Shown piece by piece: positions 9,262 to 18,700 of a stretch of DNA of 64,000 nt (the stretch's first letter is position 1; the number at the start of each line of letters is the position of its first letter). The notes under the pieces were generated by a model. The model was not told the DNA's origin, made no database searches, and saw only the letters and a program-made list of their open reading frames with translations. The stretch comes from CAYOSU01 sp964406735. Its GTDB lineage: Bacteria > Bacillota > Clostridia > Christensenellales > CAMQZB01. The DNA lies in NCBI GenBank assembly GCA_964406735.1, contig CAYOSU010000007.1, positions 20,435 to 84,434 of the forward strand. Reading direction: 5' to 3'. The position numbers and the translations under genes are program-made.

Positions 9262-9289
9262 AGAGAGCCGTTTTGGCTCTCTTTTTTTA
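9262..9289 (+). terminator. Terminator of the esterase-PlsC operon
   Basis: AGAGAGCC (9262-9269), GTTTT loop region, GGCTCTCT (9275-9282) and a run of T. Confidence 0.9.
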
Positions 9290-9365
9290 TGCATATAAAC
9301 GCAAAAATTACGAAAAATAAAGTGAAGAGAGGGGTGAGATCATAGGACGTTTTGGCGACAACTTA

Positions 9366-10748
9366 ATGAAGAAAAAGACCGAGAGACTACTTCTTTTTTC
9401 GTCCGTTGCGATAAAAGCAATGGGCTTTTTCTACAAGCTTCCGTTGGCAAATAGCTTGGGGAGCGACAACTTAGGGCTTTATCAGCTCGTTTTCCCGATA
9501 TATTCGCTATTCTTAACGCTCACGTCGTCCGCCTTTTCCTCTGCGATAGCAGGGCGATTTAACGACTATAACGGCGACGTTGCGTGCTTTGAAAGAACGC
9601 TTAAGATAAGCGGCGGCATAGGCTCGATAGCCCTTTTCGTCCTTGCATTCCCCATAGCGTACTTTTTGGGAAGTCCTGCCGTCGCACCCTGCTTTATGGC
9701 GGTATCTCCTGCGATATACCTCGTTGCGAGGGGAGTGTATTACAAGGGCGTCTCGCAAGGGAAGAAAAATTTTTCGCCGACCGCCCTTTCGGAAATGATG
9801 GAGCAGGTCGCAAAGATAGCTATATCCCTTCCGTTCATAATTTTTATGGAAGATAAATATGGCGCCCTTGTGATAGCCGTGCTTGCAATATCCCTTTCCG
9901 AATTTTTCAGCCTGATGTATCTCAAAAAAGTTGTCAAAACGCCGGAAAACGGCACAAAAAGGCGGCACGACAAGGGTATAGCCCTGCATTCCGTTTCTTT
10001 TGCGATATTTCCGCTGTGCTCCTTTCTGGAATCGGCGATATGCGTAAACTTTCTTGCCTCGGTCTCCGAATACGGCTTATATTCTGGCGTTGCGCTCGTC
10101 GTAACCTCAATACCGATAACGCTCATATCTGCTCTTTCCGTGTGCTTGCTCCCGAAAGCGTCCGAAAAAGAGGGAAGAAAGCGCACGCTCACGACGGCGA
10201 TAGCGGTATCGCTTGCGATAGCCATACCCTTTTCGCTCGGCATAAGGCTGTTTTCGGACGATATAATAGCAATTCTTTTCAGTAGGCTCGAAGAGAATGC
10301 GCCCCTTGCCGCAGAGCTTACGCAAAAATGCGCTTTAATACCTCTTTTTCAAAGCATACAGCTCATAACGACTGCGTGGCTATACGGAAAGCGAGAGGAA
10401 AAAGGAGCGATAATTGCGCTGATAACTGGCGGCATGGCCAAAATTGCCCTGCTGTTTGTCGGCATAGCGACGGGCTTTAGCATAAACGCAGCGCCGATAG
10501 CGGCTACCTTGTCGTTTTTACTTGCGGCGGCGGTGAATTTGGTATATATTATAAGGGAGAAAGAGATAGAGCTTTCACCAAAACGCCTTTTACCGCTGAT
10601 AACGTACGCTCTCGTGATAACGACCGCCGTTTGCGGCATAAAGCTATATGTTTTCGGTCTAGCATCGCTTGTTTTCAGCGTTGCGGTCTCAGGCGTAGCA
10701 TTACTTGCGTTTTATTATGGCGTAAAGCACAGCCTCTTTCCAAAATAG
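9366..10748 (+). CDS. SpoVB/MurJ-type polysaccharide or lipid II flippase (MOP superfamily)
   Basis: 460 aa, about 12-14 membrane helices. The N-terminal signature GFFYKLPLANSLGSDNLGLYQLVFPIYSLF is that of the SpoVB/YabM polysaccharide-transport family, which flips lipid-linked glycan precursors. It is followed 17 nt later by mazG, the same order as yabM-yabN in Bacillus, which supports the family call. The ATG at 9366 has no Shine-Dalgarno nearby; the nearest purine-rich stretch, AGAGGGGTGAG, lies about 30 nt upstream, so the true start may be a non-ATG codon around 9342 or translation may rely on another signal. Confidence 0.85.
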   Translation: MKKKTERLLLFSSVAIKAMGFFYKLPLANSLGSDNLGLYQLVFPIYSLFLTLTSSAFSSAIAGRFNDYNGDVACFERTLKISGGIGSIALFVLAFPIAYFLGSPAVAPCFMAVSPAIYLVARGVYYKGVSQGKKNFSPTALSEMMEQVAKIAISLPFIIFMEDKYGALVIAVLAISLSEFFSLMYLKKVVKTPENGTKRRHDKGIALHSVSFAIFPLCSFLESAICVNFLASVSEYGLYSGVALVVTSIPITLISALSVCLLPKASEKEGRKRTLTTAIAVSLAIAIPFSLGIRLFSDDIIAILFSRLEENAPLAAELTQKCALIPLFQSIQLITTAWLYGKREEKGAIIALITGGMAKIALLFVGIATGFSINAAPIAATLSFLLAAAVNLVYIIREKEIELSPKRLLPLITYALVITTAVCGIKLYVFGLASLVFSVAVSGVALLAFYYGVKHSLFPK

Positions 10749-10765
10749 AAAAGGACGGAATAAAG

Positions 10766-12160
10766 ATGTCGGTCAGCATAATAGGATTAGGCTTAAAAAG
10801 CGGCGACCTTTCGCTTTCGGGCTACAAAAAGATAAAGTCGTGCGACAAGGTATTTATAAGGAGCGAAAAGCTCTCTTCGGGTAGATTTTTGAAGAAAGAG
10901 GGCATAGAATACCAAAGCTTCGACGAGCTGTTCGAGACCTTGGATAGCTTCGACGAGGTATACGCAAAAATTGCCGATCGCCTTGAAAGCGAGGATGGCG
11001 ACATCTGTTATCTTACCGACGGAAGCGGCGTATTGGACAAAGTCAAGAGCTTTCTCAAAAAGCCCTACGAGATGTATCCTGCGGCGGAAAAGTGCGCAGG
11101 GATAGTGAACGGCTGCGACTATGCGGTAATGAGTGCTTACGACTTTGCCGCCAAGCAAAACTTCGGCGGAATGCTGTCAAATACCGTATATATTACCGAC
11201 CTTGACAATAAGTTCATCGCTTCCGACGTAAAGCTTTCCCTTCAAAGGCTTTTGGGCGACGAGGAAGAGGTAACGTTCTTCGACGGCAAGACGGCGACGA
11301 AGATCCCGCTTTACGAGCTTGACTTTCAGAAAAAGTATGACTACAACAGCGGTGTGCTGTTTGAAAATAAGGACTTCCTCCACAAAAAGAGGTTCTTCAT
11401 TGAGGACTTACTCGACATAGTAACCGCCCTTCGTGCTCCCGACGGATGCCCGTGGGACAGAGCGGCAACGCATCAGAGCATTCGTATGAACACGATAGAG
11501 GAAGCGTACGAGGTAGCCGATGCGATAGACAAAAACAGCGTCGAGATGATGATAGAGGAAACGGGCGACCTGATGCTCCAGACTGTACTTCACGCCGAAA
11601 TAGGCAGAGGGGACGGCGAATACGACATCAACGATGTAGCGACCGATATATGTCAGAAGCTCATCGATAGGCATACCCACGTGTTCGGCACGGACAAGGT
11701 GCAGAACGCAAGCGACGCATTGAAGCTTTGGGATAACAACAAGCAAAAGCTCAAGGGCGAAAAGACTGCTTCTGAGAGCATCGAGCATATAACCAAGGCG
11801 TTGCCGTCCATTATGTACGCCGAAAAGGTAGGCAAAAAGGCGGCAAAGGCAAACTTTGATTTCAGAAATACCGACGACGTTTTCACCAAGATAAAAGAGG
11901 AGCTTTCGGAGCTTAACAAGGCGATACAGAGCGGCGACGGCGTAGAGGAAGAGCTTGGCGACGTATTATTCTCGGTGTGCAACTTAGTAAGACTTTTGGG
12001 CGTCGAGGGCGAGCTTGCGCTCACACGCTCCACGCAGAAGTTCATAGCCCGCTTCGAGAAAATGGAAGAGCTCATACTTAATGATGGCAAGAGCATGAAA
12101 GCGATGTCCGACGATGAGCTTGACATGTATTACAACAAGGCAAAATCGCAGCTTGGATAA
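10766..12160 (+). CDS. mazG: MazG-type NTP pyrophosphohydrolase with N-terminal tetrapyrrole-methylase-like domain (YabN family)
   Basis: 464 aa. Residues 1-200 resemble a degenerate SAM-dependent tetrapyrrole methylase domain (MSVSIIGLGLKSGDLSLSG start). The MazG domain begins near 215 with LRAPDGCPWDRAATHQSI, followed by the metal-binding EEAYEVADAI, EETGDLMLQTVLH and a second EELGDVLFSVCNL helix. It hydrolyses NTPs/dNTPs to NMP plus PPi as a housecleaning enzyme. ATG 10766 has AAGGACGG 9 nt upstream; the longer frame from 10631 overlaps the flippase and is not coding. The pairing with the SpoVB-like flippase matches the Bacillus yabM-yabN order. Confidence 0.92.
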   Translation: MSVSIIGLGLKSGDLSLSGYKKIKSCDKVFIRSEKLSSGRFLKKEGIEYQSFDELFETLDSFDEVYAKIADRLESEDGDICYLTDGSGVLDKVKSFLKKPYEMYPAAEKCAGIVNGCDYAVMSAYDFAAKQNFGGMLSNTVYITDLDNKFIASDVKLSLQRLLGDEEEVTFFDGKTATKIPLYELDFQKKYDYNSGVLFENKDFLHKKRFFIEDLLDIVTALRAPDGCPWDRAATHQSIRMNTIEEAYEVADAIDKNSVEMMIEETGDLMLQTVLHAEIGRGDGEYDINDVATDICQKLIDRHTHVFGTDKVQNASDALKLWDNNKQKLKGEKTASESIEHITKALPSIMYAEKVGKKAAKANFDFRNTDDVFTKIKEELSELNKAIQSGDGVEEELGDVLFSVCNLVRLLGVEGELALTRSTQKFIARFEKMEELILNDGKSMKAMSDDELDMYYNKAKSQLG

Positions 12161-12200
12161 ATAGCAAAATATAACGATAAATTACCGCATAAGATATTCT

Positions 12201-13163
12201 ATGAAAAGAATACTTGCGGTAATTTTTGTTATTGTCTTAGGGCTGACACTGCTCCTTCTTCCTGCGTTCAATATAACAGGAGCCGATATAACGAAAGAGC
12301 ACGACGACAAAAAGGTATTGAAGCTATACCACGTAGACGTAAAAAGCGGCGGCAGAAATTCGAGAGGTAGCTTTCTTAAAAGCGTCGCACGGGAGTATAA
12401 CAAGCTTCAGAGCGACGTTTTCGTCATAGTCGAGATATACGAACAAAAGGAGCTGAACGCCGCAATAAGCGATTCTCCGCCCAACATCATCTCTTTCGGC
12501 TCGGGATATTTCCCTGACGAGAGCGTGCTATCACCCTACGGCGGCAGAGTGAGCTTTTCGGACGACTTTCTGACGGCAGTAGAGAAAAACGGCACGGTAT
12601 ACGCCGTTCCTTGGTCGTATAACGCATACTTTTTGGTAGGCGATGGCGATAAGGTCAATTACGCTTGCGATAACTCACTGCTTTCGCTGTGCCTTTCGGG
12701 TGAAAAGGTCGCTTTGGGCGACGGTTTTCCCGATGCAAACGGATGCTACGAGGCGTTTATAAGCTCAAAACAGCCCTTTATAGCGACGGCGAAAGAGGTG
12801 ACGAAAATTATATCGAAAGCAGAACGTGGGGCGATAGAGCTTCCGGAAATGACCGCAGCAGGCGGCTTTACCGATATGATAAACTGTCTTGGCGTATGCC
12901 GTGAAAGCGAGAACAAGGCGGAAGCCGAACGCTTTATCGAATACGTAACGTCCGAAAAGGTGCAGAAAAGGCTGACGAGGCTGAACCTTCTCTCACCGTG
13001 TGTCAATGGCTTGTACTCGACCTCTCCGTTCAAGGAAGTCGAAAGGCAAAAAGTGCGTGCGCTGAGCGTTTTCGACGGAAAAAACTACTGCGATATGGCA
13101 AAGGCAGCGATAGAAAATGACGACGAAAAAGCCAAAAGCGAGATAGAGAGGCTGTTCAAATGA
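12201..13163 (+). CDS. Extracellular solute-binding-like protein
   Basis: 320 aa. An N-terminal membrane segment (RILAVIFVIVLGLTLLLLPAF) without a lipobox is followed by an exported domain. The body resembles family-1 ABC solute-binding proteins: a VLKLYHVD first strand, AREYNKLQSDVFVIVEIYE, AVPWSYNAYFLVG, and a late AERFIEYVTSEKVQKRL segment typical of the C-terminal hinge. No permease or ATPase genes are adjacent, so it may be a structural relative with another job. It overlaps murB by ATGA. No strong ribosome binding site precedes the ATG. Confidence 0.6.
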   Translation: MKRILAVIFVIVLGLTLLLLPAFNITGADITKEHDDKKVLKLYHVDVKSGGRNSRGSFLKSVAREYNKLQSDVFVIVEIYEQKELNAAISDSPPNIISFGSGYFPDESVLSPYGGRVSFSDDFLTAVEKNGTVYAVPWSYNAYFLVGDGDKVNYACDNSLLSLCLSGEKVALGDGFPDANGCYEAFISSKQPFIATAKEVTKIISKAERGAIELPEMTAAGGFTDMINCLGVCRESENKAEAERFIEYVTSEKVQKRLTRLNLLSPCVNGLYSTSPFKEVERQKVRALSVFDGKNYCDMAKAAIENDDEKAKSEIERLFK

Positions 13164-14053
13164 GCGAAAACGCATATAATACTTTGGTAAAGGGTCTGAA
13201 AGAGATGGGCGTAGTATACAAAGAAAACGCCGATATAAGCAAGCTCTCGACGATATTGACGGGAAAAAGGGCAAGGCTTGTGATAGAGCCCAAAACTTGC
13301 GAAGAAGCGCAAAATGCCTTGAATCTCACTCGAAACGAGGGTCTTCCATATTACGCCTTAGGCGGCGGCTCGAACACGCTTTTCTGTGACGATGACCTAA
13401 AAACGGTGTTGATATCACTGAAAGGGGTGCGTGGAATTTGCGAAAGCGGCGATCAAATAGAGGTTGCATGCGGCGAAAGCGCAGGCGAGGTGATAAGACG
13501 TCTCAAAAAAAGCCGCAGATCTGCGATAGAGCCCTTCGTAGGCGTTCCCTGCCGCATAGGCGGTATGGTAGCGATGAATTTCGGGTGCTACGGCAAGGAA
13601 ATGAAAAATTATGTCTCGGAAGCTCTTGCGATAACAGGAAAAGGCGTCGAACGCATAAAGGCTTCCGATTGCCGCTTTTCATATAGAACTTCTCGCTTTC
13701 AGGAGGGCGAAATAGTCTTGAGCGTCGTGCTTAAAACTACGCCGTGCGATGAAGTTATCTCCCTTGCGAGCGGATTTTACGAAAAACGCAAACGCAGCCA
13801 GCCTCTTGATATGCCAACTCTCGGTTGCGTATTCAAGAGCGAGAAAATGCCCGTCGGAATGGCGATAGAAAATTGCGGCTTAAAGGGAAAAAGGGTTGGC
13901 GGCGCACGAATTTCACCAAAGCACTGCGGCTTTATTGAAAATACGGGCGGGGCAACGTCGGAAGATGTACTCAAACTTATGGACATTGTCGAAGAAAAAG
14001 TGTATAATAGATTGGCTATAAGATTAAAGACGGAGATAAAACGGGTATTTTGA
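13160..14053 (+). CDS. murB: UDP-N-acetylenolpyruvoylglucosamine reductase MurB
   Basis: 297 aa, normal length for the short (type II) class. Reduces UDP-GlcNAc-enolpyruvate to UDP-MurNAc with NADPH and FAD in peptidoglycan synthesis. FAD-binding motif ALGGGSNTLF near residue 70, GVPCRIGGMVAMNFGCYG near 130, substrate motif SYRTSRFQ near 175, C-terminal HCGFIENTGGATSEDV and the conserved Glu in RLKTEIKRVF. The usual proton-donor Ser of the GSVF motif is Cys here (LGCVF), a substitution that would still allow proton donation. The start overlaps the upstream gene by ATGA. Confidence 0.92.
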   Translation: MSENAYNTLVKGLKEMGVVYKENADISKLSTILTGKRARLVIEPKTCEEAQNALNLTRNEGLPYYALGGGSNTLFCDDDLKTVLISLKGVRGICESGDQIEVACGESAGEVIRRLKKSRRSAIEPFVGVPCRIGGMVAMNFGCYGKEMKNYVSEALAITGKGVERIKASDCRFSYRTSRFQEGEIVLSVVLKTTPCDEVISLASGFYEKRKRSQPLDMPTLGCVFKSEKMPVGMAIENCGLKGKRVGGARISPKHCGFIENTGGATSEDVLKLMDIVEEKVYNRLAIRLKTEIKRVF

Positions 14054-14808
14054 TAATAACTGATTACCATACACATACGATATTCAGCCACGGCAAGGGC
14101 ACGATAGAGGAGAACGTGCGCAGAGCAGAGGCGCTTGGCTTAAAGGAGATAGCGATAACAGACCACGGACTCAGGCACATAATTTTCGGTTTGAGGCCCA
14201 AAAAAGTCAAAAAGATGAGAGCGATAATAGACGAGCTTCAAAAGACTACGAGCGTAAAGATACTTCTCGGAGTCGAGGCAAACCTTGCATCGAGCACGGG
14301 CGAGATAGACATAAAGCCCTCCCAGCGAGATTGGTTCGACGTAGTCGTCTGCGGCTATCATAAAGCCGTTTTTTCGAGGAATTTTCTCGATTGGTGCGGC
14401 TTTGTGGCAAAGAATAACCTGTTGCAGTTCTTGCATATCAGACAGTCGAAAAAGACGATAGAGAAAAACACTCGGGCACTTTGCTTGGCGGTGGAGAAGA
14501 ACAATATAGACATACTCTCCCACGTCAACCACGATATGAAGGTAGACGCCGTAGAAGTAGCAAGAACGTGCAAAAAATACGGAACGTACTTTGAGATAAA
14601 CGCAAAAAAAGAGCACGTAGACACAAAAACCCTGAAAGAGGTAGAAAAAACGGGCGTCGGACTTATAATAAACTCCGATGCACACACGCCTGACAGAGTA
14701 GGCGAATTTGCGCTTGCCCTTCAGATGTGTGAAAAAGCAGATATTCCCCTCGAGCGTATAGCAAACTATAACGCCGTTCCCAAGCTCAACACCAAAGACA
14801 GGAGATAA
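14050..14808 (+). CDS. PHP-domain phosphoesterase
   Basis: 252 aa. PHP metal-binding motifs are in order: DYHTHT at the N-terminus, AITDHG, LLGVEAN, ILSHVNHD and INSDAH near the C-terminus, the trinuclear metal centre of histidinol-phosphatase/YcdX-like phosphoesterases. The start is TTG at 14050, overlapping the murB stop. The gene lies in the Clostridia murB-PHP-(rapZ-yvcK)-whiA neighbourhood. The substrate is unknown; alternatives such as nucleotide 3',5'-bisphosphate hydrolysis cannot be excluded. Confidence 0.85.
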   Translation: MIITDYHTHTIFSHGKGTIEENVRRAEALGLKEIAITDHGLRHIIFGLRPKKVKKMRAIIDELQKTTSVKILLGVEANLASSTGEIDIKPSQRDWFDVVVCGYHKAVFSRNFLDWCGFVAKNNLLQFLHIRQSKKTIEKNTRALCLAVEKNNIDILSHVNHDMKVDAVEVARTCKKYGTYFEINAKKEHVDTKTLKEVEKTGVGLIINSDAHTPDRVGEFALALQMCEKADIPLERIANYNAVPKLNTKDRR

Positions 14809-14810
14809 AA

Positions 14811-15752
14811 ATGTCCTTTACGAAAGAAGTAAAAGAAGAGGTCTTGACCGTCAAGCTCCCAAAAACGAGCGACAAAGCATTCCTTTCCGCCCTCATTCAC
14901 ACTGTGGGCAGTATCGGCATGCGTGGCGGCGAGCTTGGCTTCGAGCTTTCCTGTGAAACGAAGTCGATAATACTTCGTGCGGTCAGGATAATAAAGGAAC
15001 TTTACGGCGAAAATCTTCTGATAACTGCGGACGATGCGACAGGCCCTAACAACAGACCTCTTTACAGCGCAAGCGTTTACGGCGAAAAAGCAAAGGAGAT
15101 ACTCGAAAAAGAGCGCATAATAGACCTTTCCGACGGCTTAGAGGTAATATTCGGCATCGACGAAGGACTTTTCGAGAACGACTACGACGAAAAGGCGTAC
15201 GTTTCTGCGGCGTTCTTGGGGTGCGGCTCGGTATCGCTTCCGAGCGATAAAACGAGCGGCGGCTACCACCTTGAATTTGCCTTCAATAACGGCATTGCGG
15301 CGGACGACTTCGCATCGCTTTTGTTGCGTTGCGGCTTCAATCCGAAATTTATTGGGCGTGCAGGCAAGAGCCTGATATATTTCAAGGACAGCGAGTCGAT
15401 TCTTGATATGCTTGCCTTCATAGAAGCCATGAACGGTGTCTTGAAGATGAGTGAAAAGATGGTCGAAAGGGAGACGAGAAATCTCATCAACCGCCAGACC
15501 AACTGCGAGATGGCGAACATAGACAGGTCGTTGAAGGCGTCCGAGAGACAGCTTTTGGCGATAAGAAAAATAGACGAGAAAATGGGCATAGATGCGCTTC
15601 CGGACATACTTTCGGAGTTTGCGCGCAAAAGGCTTGAAAACAGCGAGCTTTCCTTAGAGGAGCTCGGCGGACTTTTCGAGCCCAAGCTTACGAAGAGCGG
15701 AGTCAATTACCGCATGCGTAAGCTTATGAAAATAGCGGGGGAATTGGAATAA
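14811..15752 (+). CDS. whiA: WhiA DNA-binding protein
   Basis: 313 aa. WhiA family: N-terminal domain beginning MSFTKEVKEEVLT, a central LAGLIDADG-endonuclease-like region (AAFLGCGSVSLPSDKTSGGYHLEF near residue 125), and a C-terminal HTH (NSELSLEELGGLFEPKLTKSGVNYRMRKL). It acts in sporulation/cell division in actinobacteria and in division/chromosome segregation in Bacillus. In most Clostridia rapZ and yvcK stand directly before it; here PHP is immediately adjacent (2-nt gap) and both are absent. dnaE starts on the next base. Confidence 0.95.
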   Translation: MSFTKEVKEEVLTVKLPKTSDKAFLSALIHTVGSIGMRGGELGFELSCETKSIILRAVRIIKELYGENLLITADDATGPNNRPLYSASVYGEKAKEILEKERIIDLSDGLEVIFGIDEGLFENDYDEKAYVSAAFLGCGSVSLPSDKTSGGYHLEFAFNNGIAADDFASLLLRCGFNPKFIGRAGKSLIYFKDSESILDMLAFIEAMNGVLKMSEKMVERETRNLINRQTNCEMANIDRSLKASERQLLAIRKIDEKMGIDALPDILSEFARKRLENSELSLEELGGLFEPKLTKSGVNYRMRKLMKIAGELE

Positions 15753-18700
15753 ATGGGTAATTTCGTACACTTACACGTTCATACCGAATATTCGTTGCTT
15801 GACGGTGCGGCGAGGATAAATCGCCTGTTCTCACGCTGCAAGGAGCTAGGGCAGGACGCCATCGCAATAACCGACCACGGCGTCATGTACGGCGTCATAG
15901 ACTTCTGGAAGGCGGCGAAAAAAGAGGGCGTAAAGCCGATAATAGGCTGTGAGTTCTACGTCGTAGACGACCACACGAAAAAGGTTGCGAGAGAGCATAG
16001 AGATCACTTAGTCCTTATCGCAAAGAATGAGGCAGGCTATAAGAGCCTTATGAAGCTCGATTCCATTGCGTTCGTAGACGGCTACTATATCAAACCGAGG
16101 ATAGACTTAAACCTTTTAAGAGAGCACCACGAGGGGCTTATATGCCTTACTGCGTGCTTGGCAGGCCATATACCGCAGGCGTTCCTAAAAGGTGACGATA
16201 ACGAGGCGGAAAAATACCTTCTCGAGCTTAAAGAGATGTTCGGCGACGACTTGTACGTCGAGATACAGGACCACGGGCTTTCCGAGCAAAAATTCGTACT
16301 GCCAAAGCTCATCGAGCTTGCGAAAAAGCACGACGTAAAGCTCGTTGCGACAAACGACGTTCATTATATCAACAAGGAAGACAGCGAGATGCAGGACGTC
16401 TTACTGCGCATACAGACGGGCAGTAAGATGACGGACAAGCTGGACTTTGCGTTTGAAACGAGCGAGTTCTACTTAAAAAGCGAAGATGAGATGCGCGCGC
16501 TTTTCCCCTACTGTCAAGAGGCAATAGACAACACCCGTGAGATAGCCGACAAGTGCGATGTCGAGATAAAATTCCACCAGGACCTTATCCCCAACTACGT
16601 TCCCGAGAACGGCATGACGGCAAAGGAGTTTTTATACGACCTTTGCGAAAAGGGATTAAGGCAGAGATATTCCGAGATAACGCAGGAGATAAGGGACAGA
16701 GCGGATTATGAGCTCGGACTTATCACGAAGATGGGCTACGTCGAGTACTATCTGATAGTATGGGACTTCATCAACTACGCAAAAAGCCAAGGCATTCCCG
16801 TAGGCTACGGCAGAGGAAGCGGCGTCGGCTCGATAGTTGCGTACGCAATAGGCATCACCAACGTAGACCCCTTGCGCTTTGCACTCCTTTTCGAGAGATT
16901 TTTGAACCCCGAGAGAGTCTCGATGCCCGACTTCGACATCGACTTTTGCTGTGAGCGCAGAGGCGAGGTAATAGAGTACGTAACGAGGAAGTACGGCAGC
17001 AACAACGTCTGCCAGATAGTAACGTTTGGTACGATGGCGGCAAAGAACGCCGTCCGAGATGTAGCGAGGGTATACGACGTTCCCATTCCCGACGTTTTGA
17101 AGGTAACGAAGCTGATACCCTCGAACCCCGGACTTAAAGTAACGCTCGAAAAGCTGTTCGATAGGGACGAAAATGGTCATACCAAGATAGAGATACCCGA
17201 GCTACTTGAGATATACGACAACGATCCGCAGATGCGCAAGGTCATTGACATGGCGAAAAAGTGCGAGGGCATGCCGAGAAACACGGGCATGCATGCGGCA
17301 GGCGTAGTTATCTGCGGCAAACGCCTTGACGACTGGATACCCCTTCAGAGGAACGGCGACAACGTAACGACGCAATACGCAAAGGACTTGGTCGAGGAAT
17401 TGGGACTTCTCAAAATGGACTTTTTGGGACTCATTACGCTCACCGACCTTAAAAAAGCGACCGATTACGTAAAGGAAAACTACGGCGTAACGGTAGACTT
17501 TTCAAAGATACCCGACGACGATCAGGAAGTATATAAGATGATCGGCGAGGGCAAGACGGCGTGCGTGTTCCAGCTCGAAAACGGCGGCATGACAAAGTTC
17601 ATGATGAACCTGAAGCCCAACTGCATGGAAGACATCATCGCAGGAATTTCGCTTTACCGCCCCGGCCCCATGCAGTTTTGCGACATATACGTAGAAAGTA
17701 AGCATCATCCCGAGACTGTCGTATACGATACGCCTCTTCTTGAAGACATCCTGAACGTAACCTACGGCGTATTCATATATCAGGAGCAGGTAATGCAGAT
17801 AGTTCAGAAGCTCGCAGGCTATTCGCTCGGACAGGCGGACATCATTCGCCGTGCGATGAGTAAGAAGAAAAAGTACGAGATGGACATCCACAGAAAGCTG
17901 TTCATCTACGGCGGCGAAGAGCCTAGCAAGCACGCGTATATCCCCGGCGCAATCGCAAACGGCGTTCCCGAGGAGGTTGCGGCAAAGCTTTTCGACAAGA
18001 TGGAGGCTTTCGCAAGCTATGCGTTCAACAAGTCGCACGCTGCGGCGTATGCAACGGTAACGTACCAGACTGCGTACTTCATGAGATACTACCCGTGCGA
18101 GTTCATCTGTGCGGTGCTCAACAACAGAATAACCGACATCAAGGACGTAACGAAATATACTTCCTTTGCAAGGGACAGAGGAATAGAGATACTGCCGCCC
18201 GACATCAACGAGTCGATAGCCTACTTCAAGGCGAGCGGCAATACGTTGCGATTCGGCTTGGCAGGCGTCAAGAACGTCGGCGAGCAGGTTGTCCTTGATA
18301 TAATAAAAGAGCGCAATGCGAACGGCAAATTCACCGATTTTGCGGACTTTTTGTCGAGAACGTGCTTGATAATAAACAAAAAGCTCGTCGAGTGCCTTAT
18401 TAAGGCAGGCGCATTCGACTGCTTCGGTCATGCGAGAGCGGAGCTTTTATCGCTATACGAGCACTACGTAGACATATTCGTCCACGACAAAAAGGGACAG
18501 GCTAGCGGACAGATGTCGCTGTTTGGAGACGTTCTCGAAACGACAGGCATAGAGATACGATACAACGGCACGCCCGAGTTCGACGAGATGTTCAAATTGA
18601 ACCTTGAAAAAGAGGTCTTGGGAATATACGTCTCGGGGCACCCTCTCAATTCGTTCAGGACGGAGCTTTCAAAGCTCGAGTTCAATTCGTCCATGGCAAC

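Noticed and set aside
14050..14808. A second DNA polymerase PHP domain broken off dnaE
   Set aside because: It is a complete PHP phosphoesterase with all metal motifs; dnaE has its own intact PHP domain.
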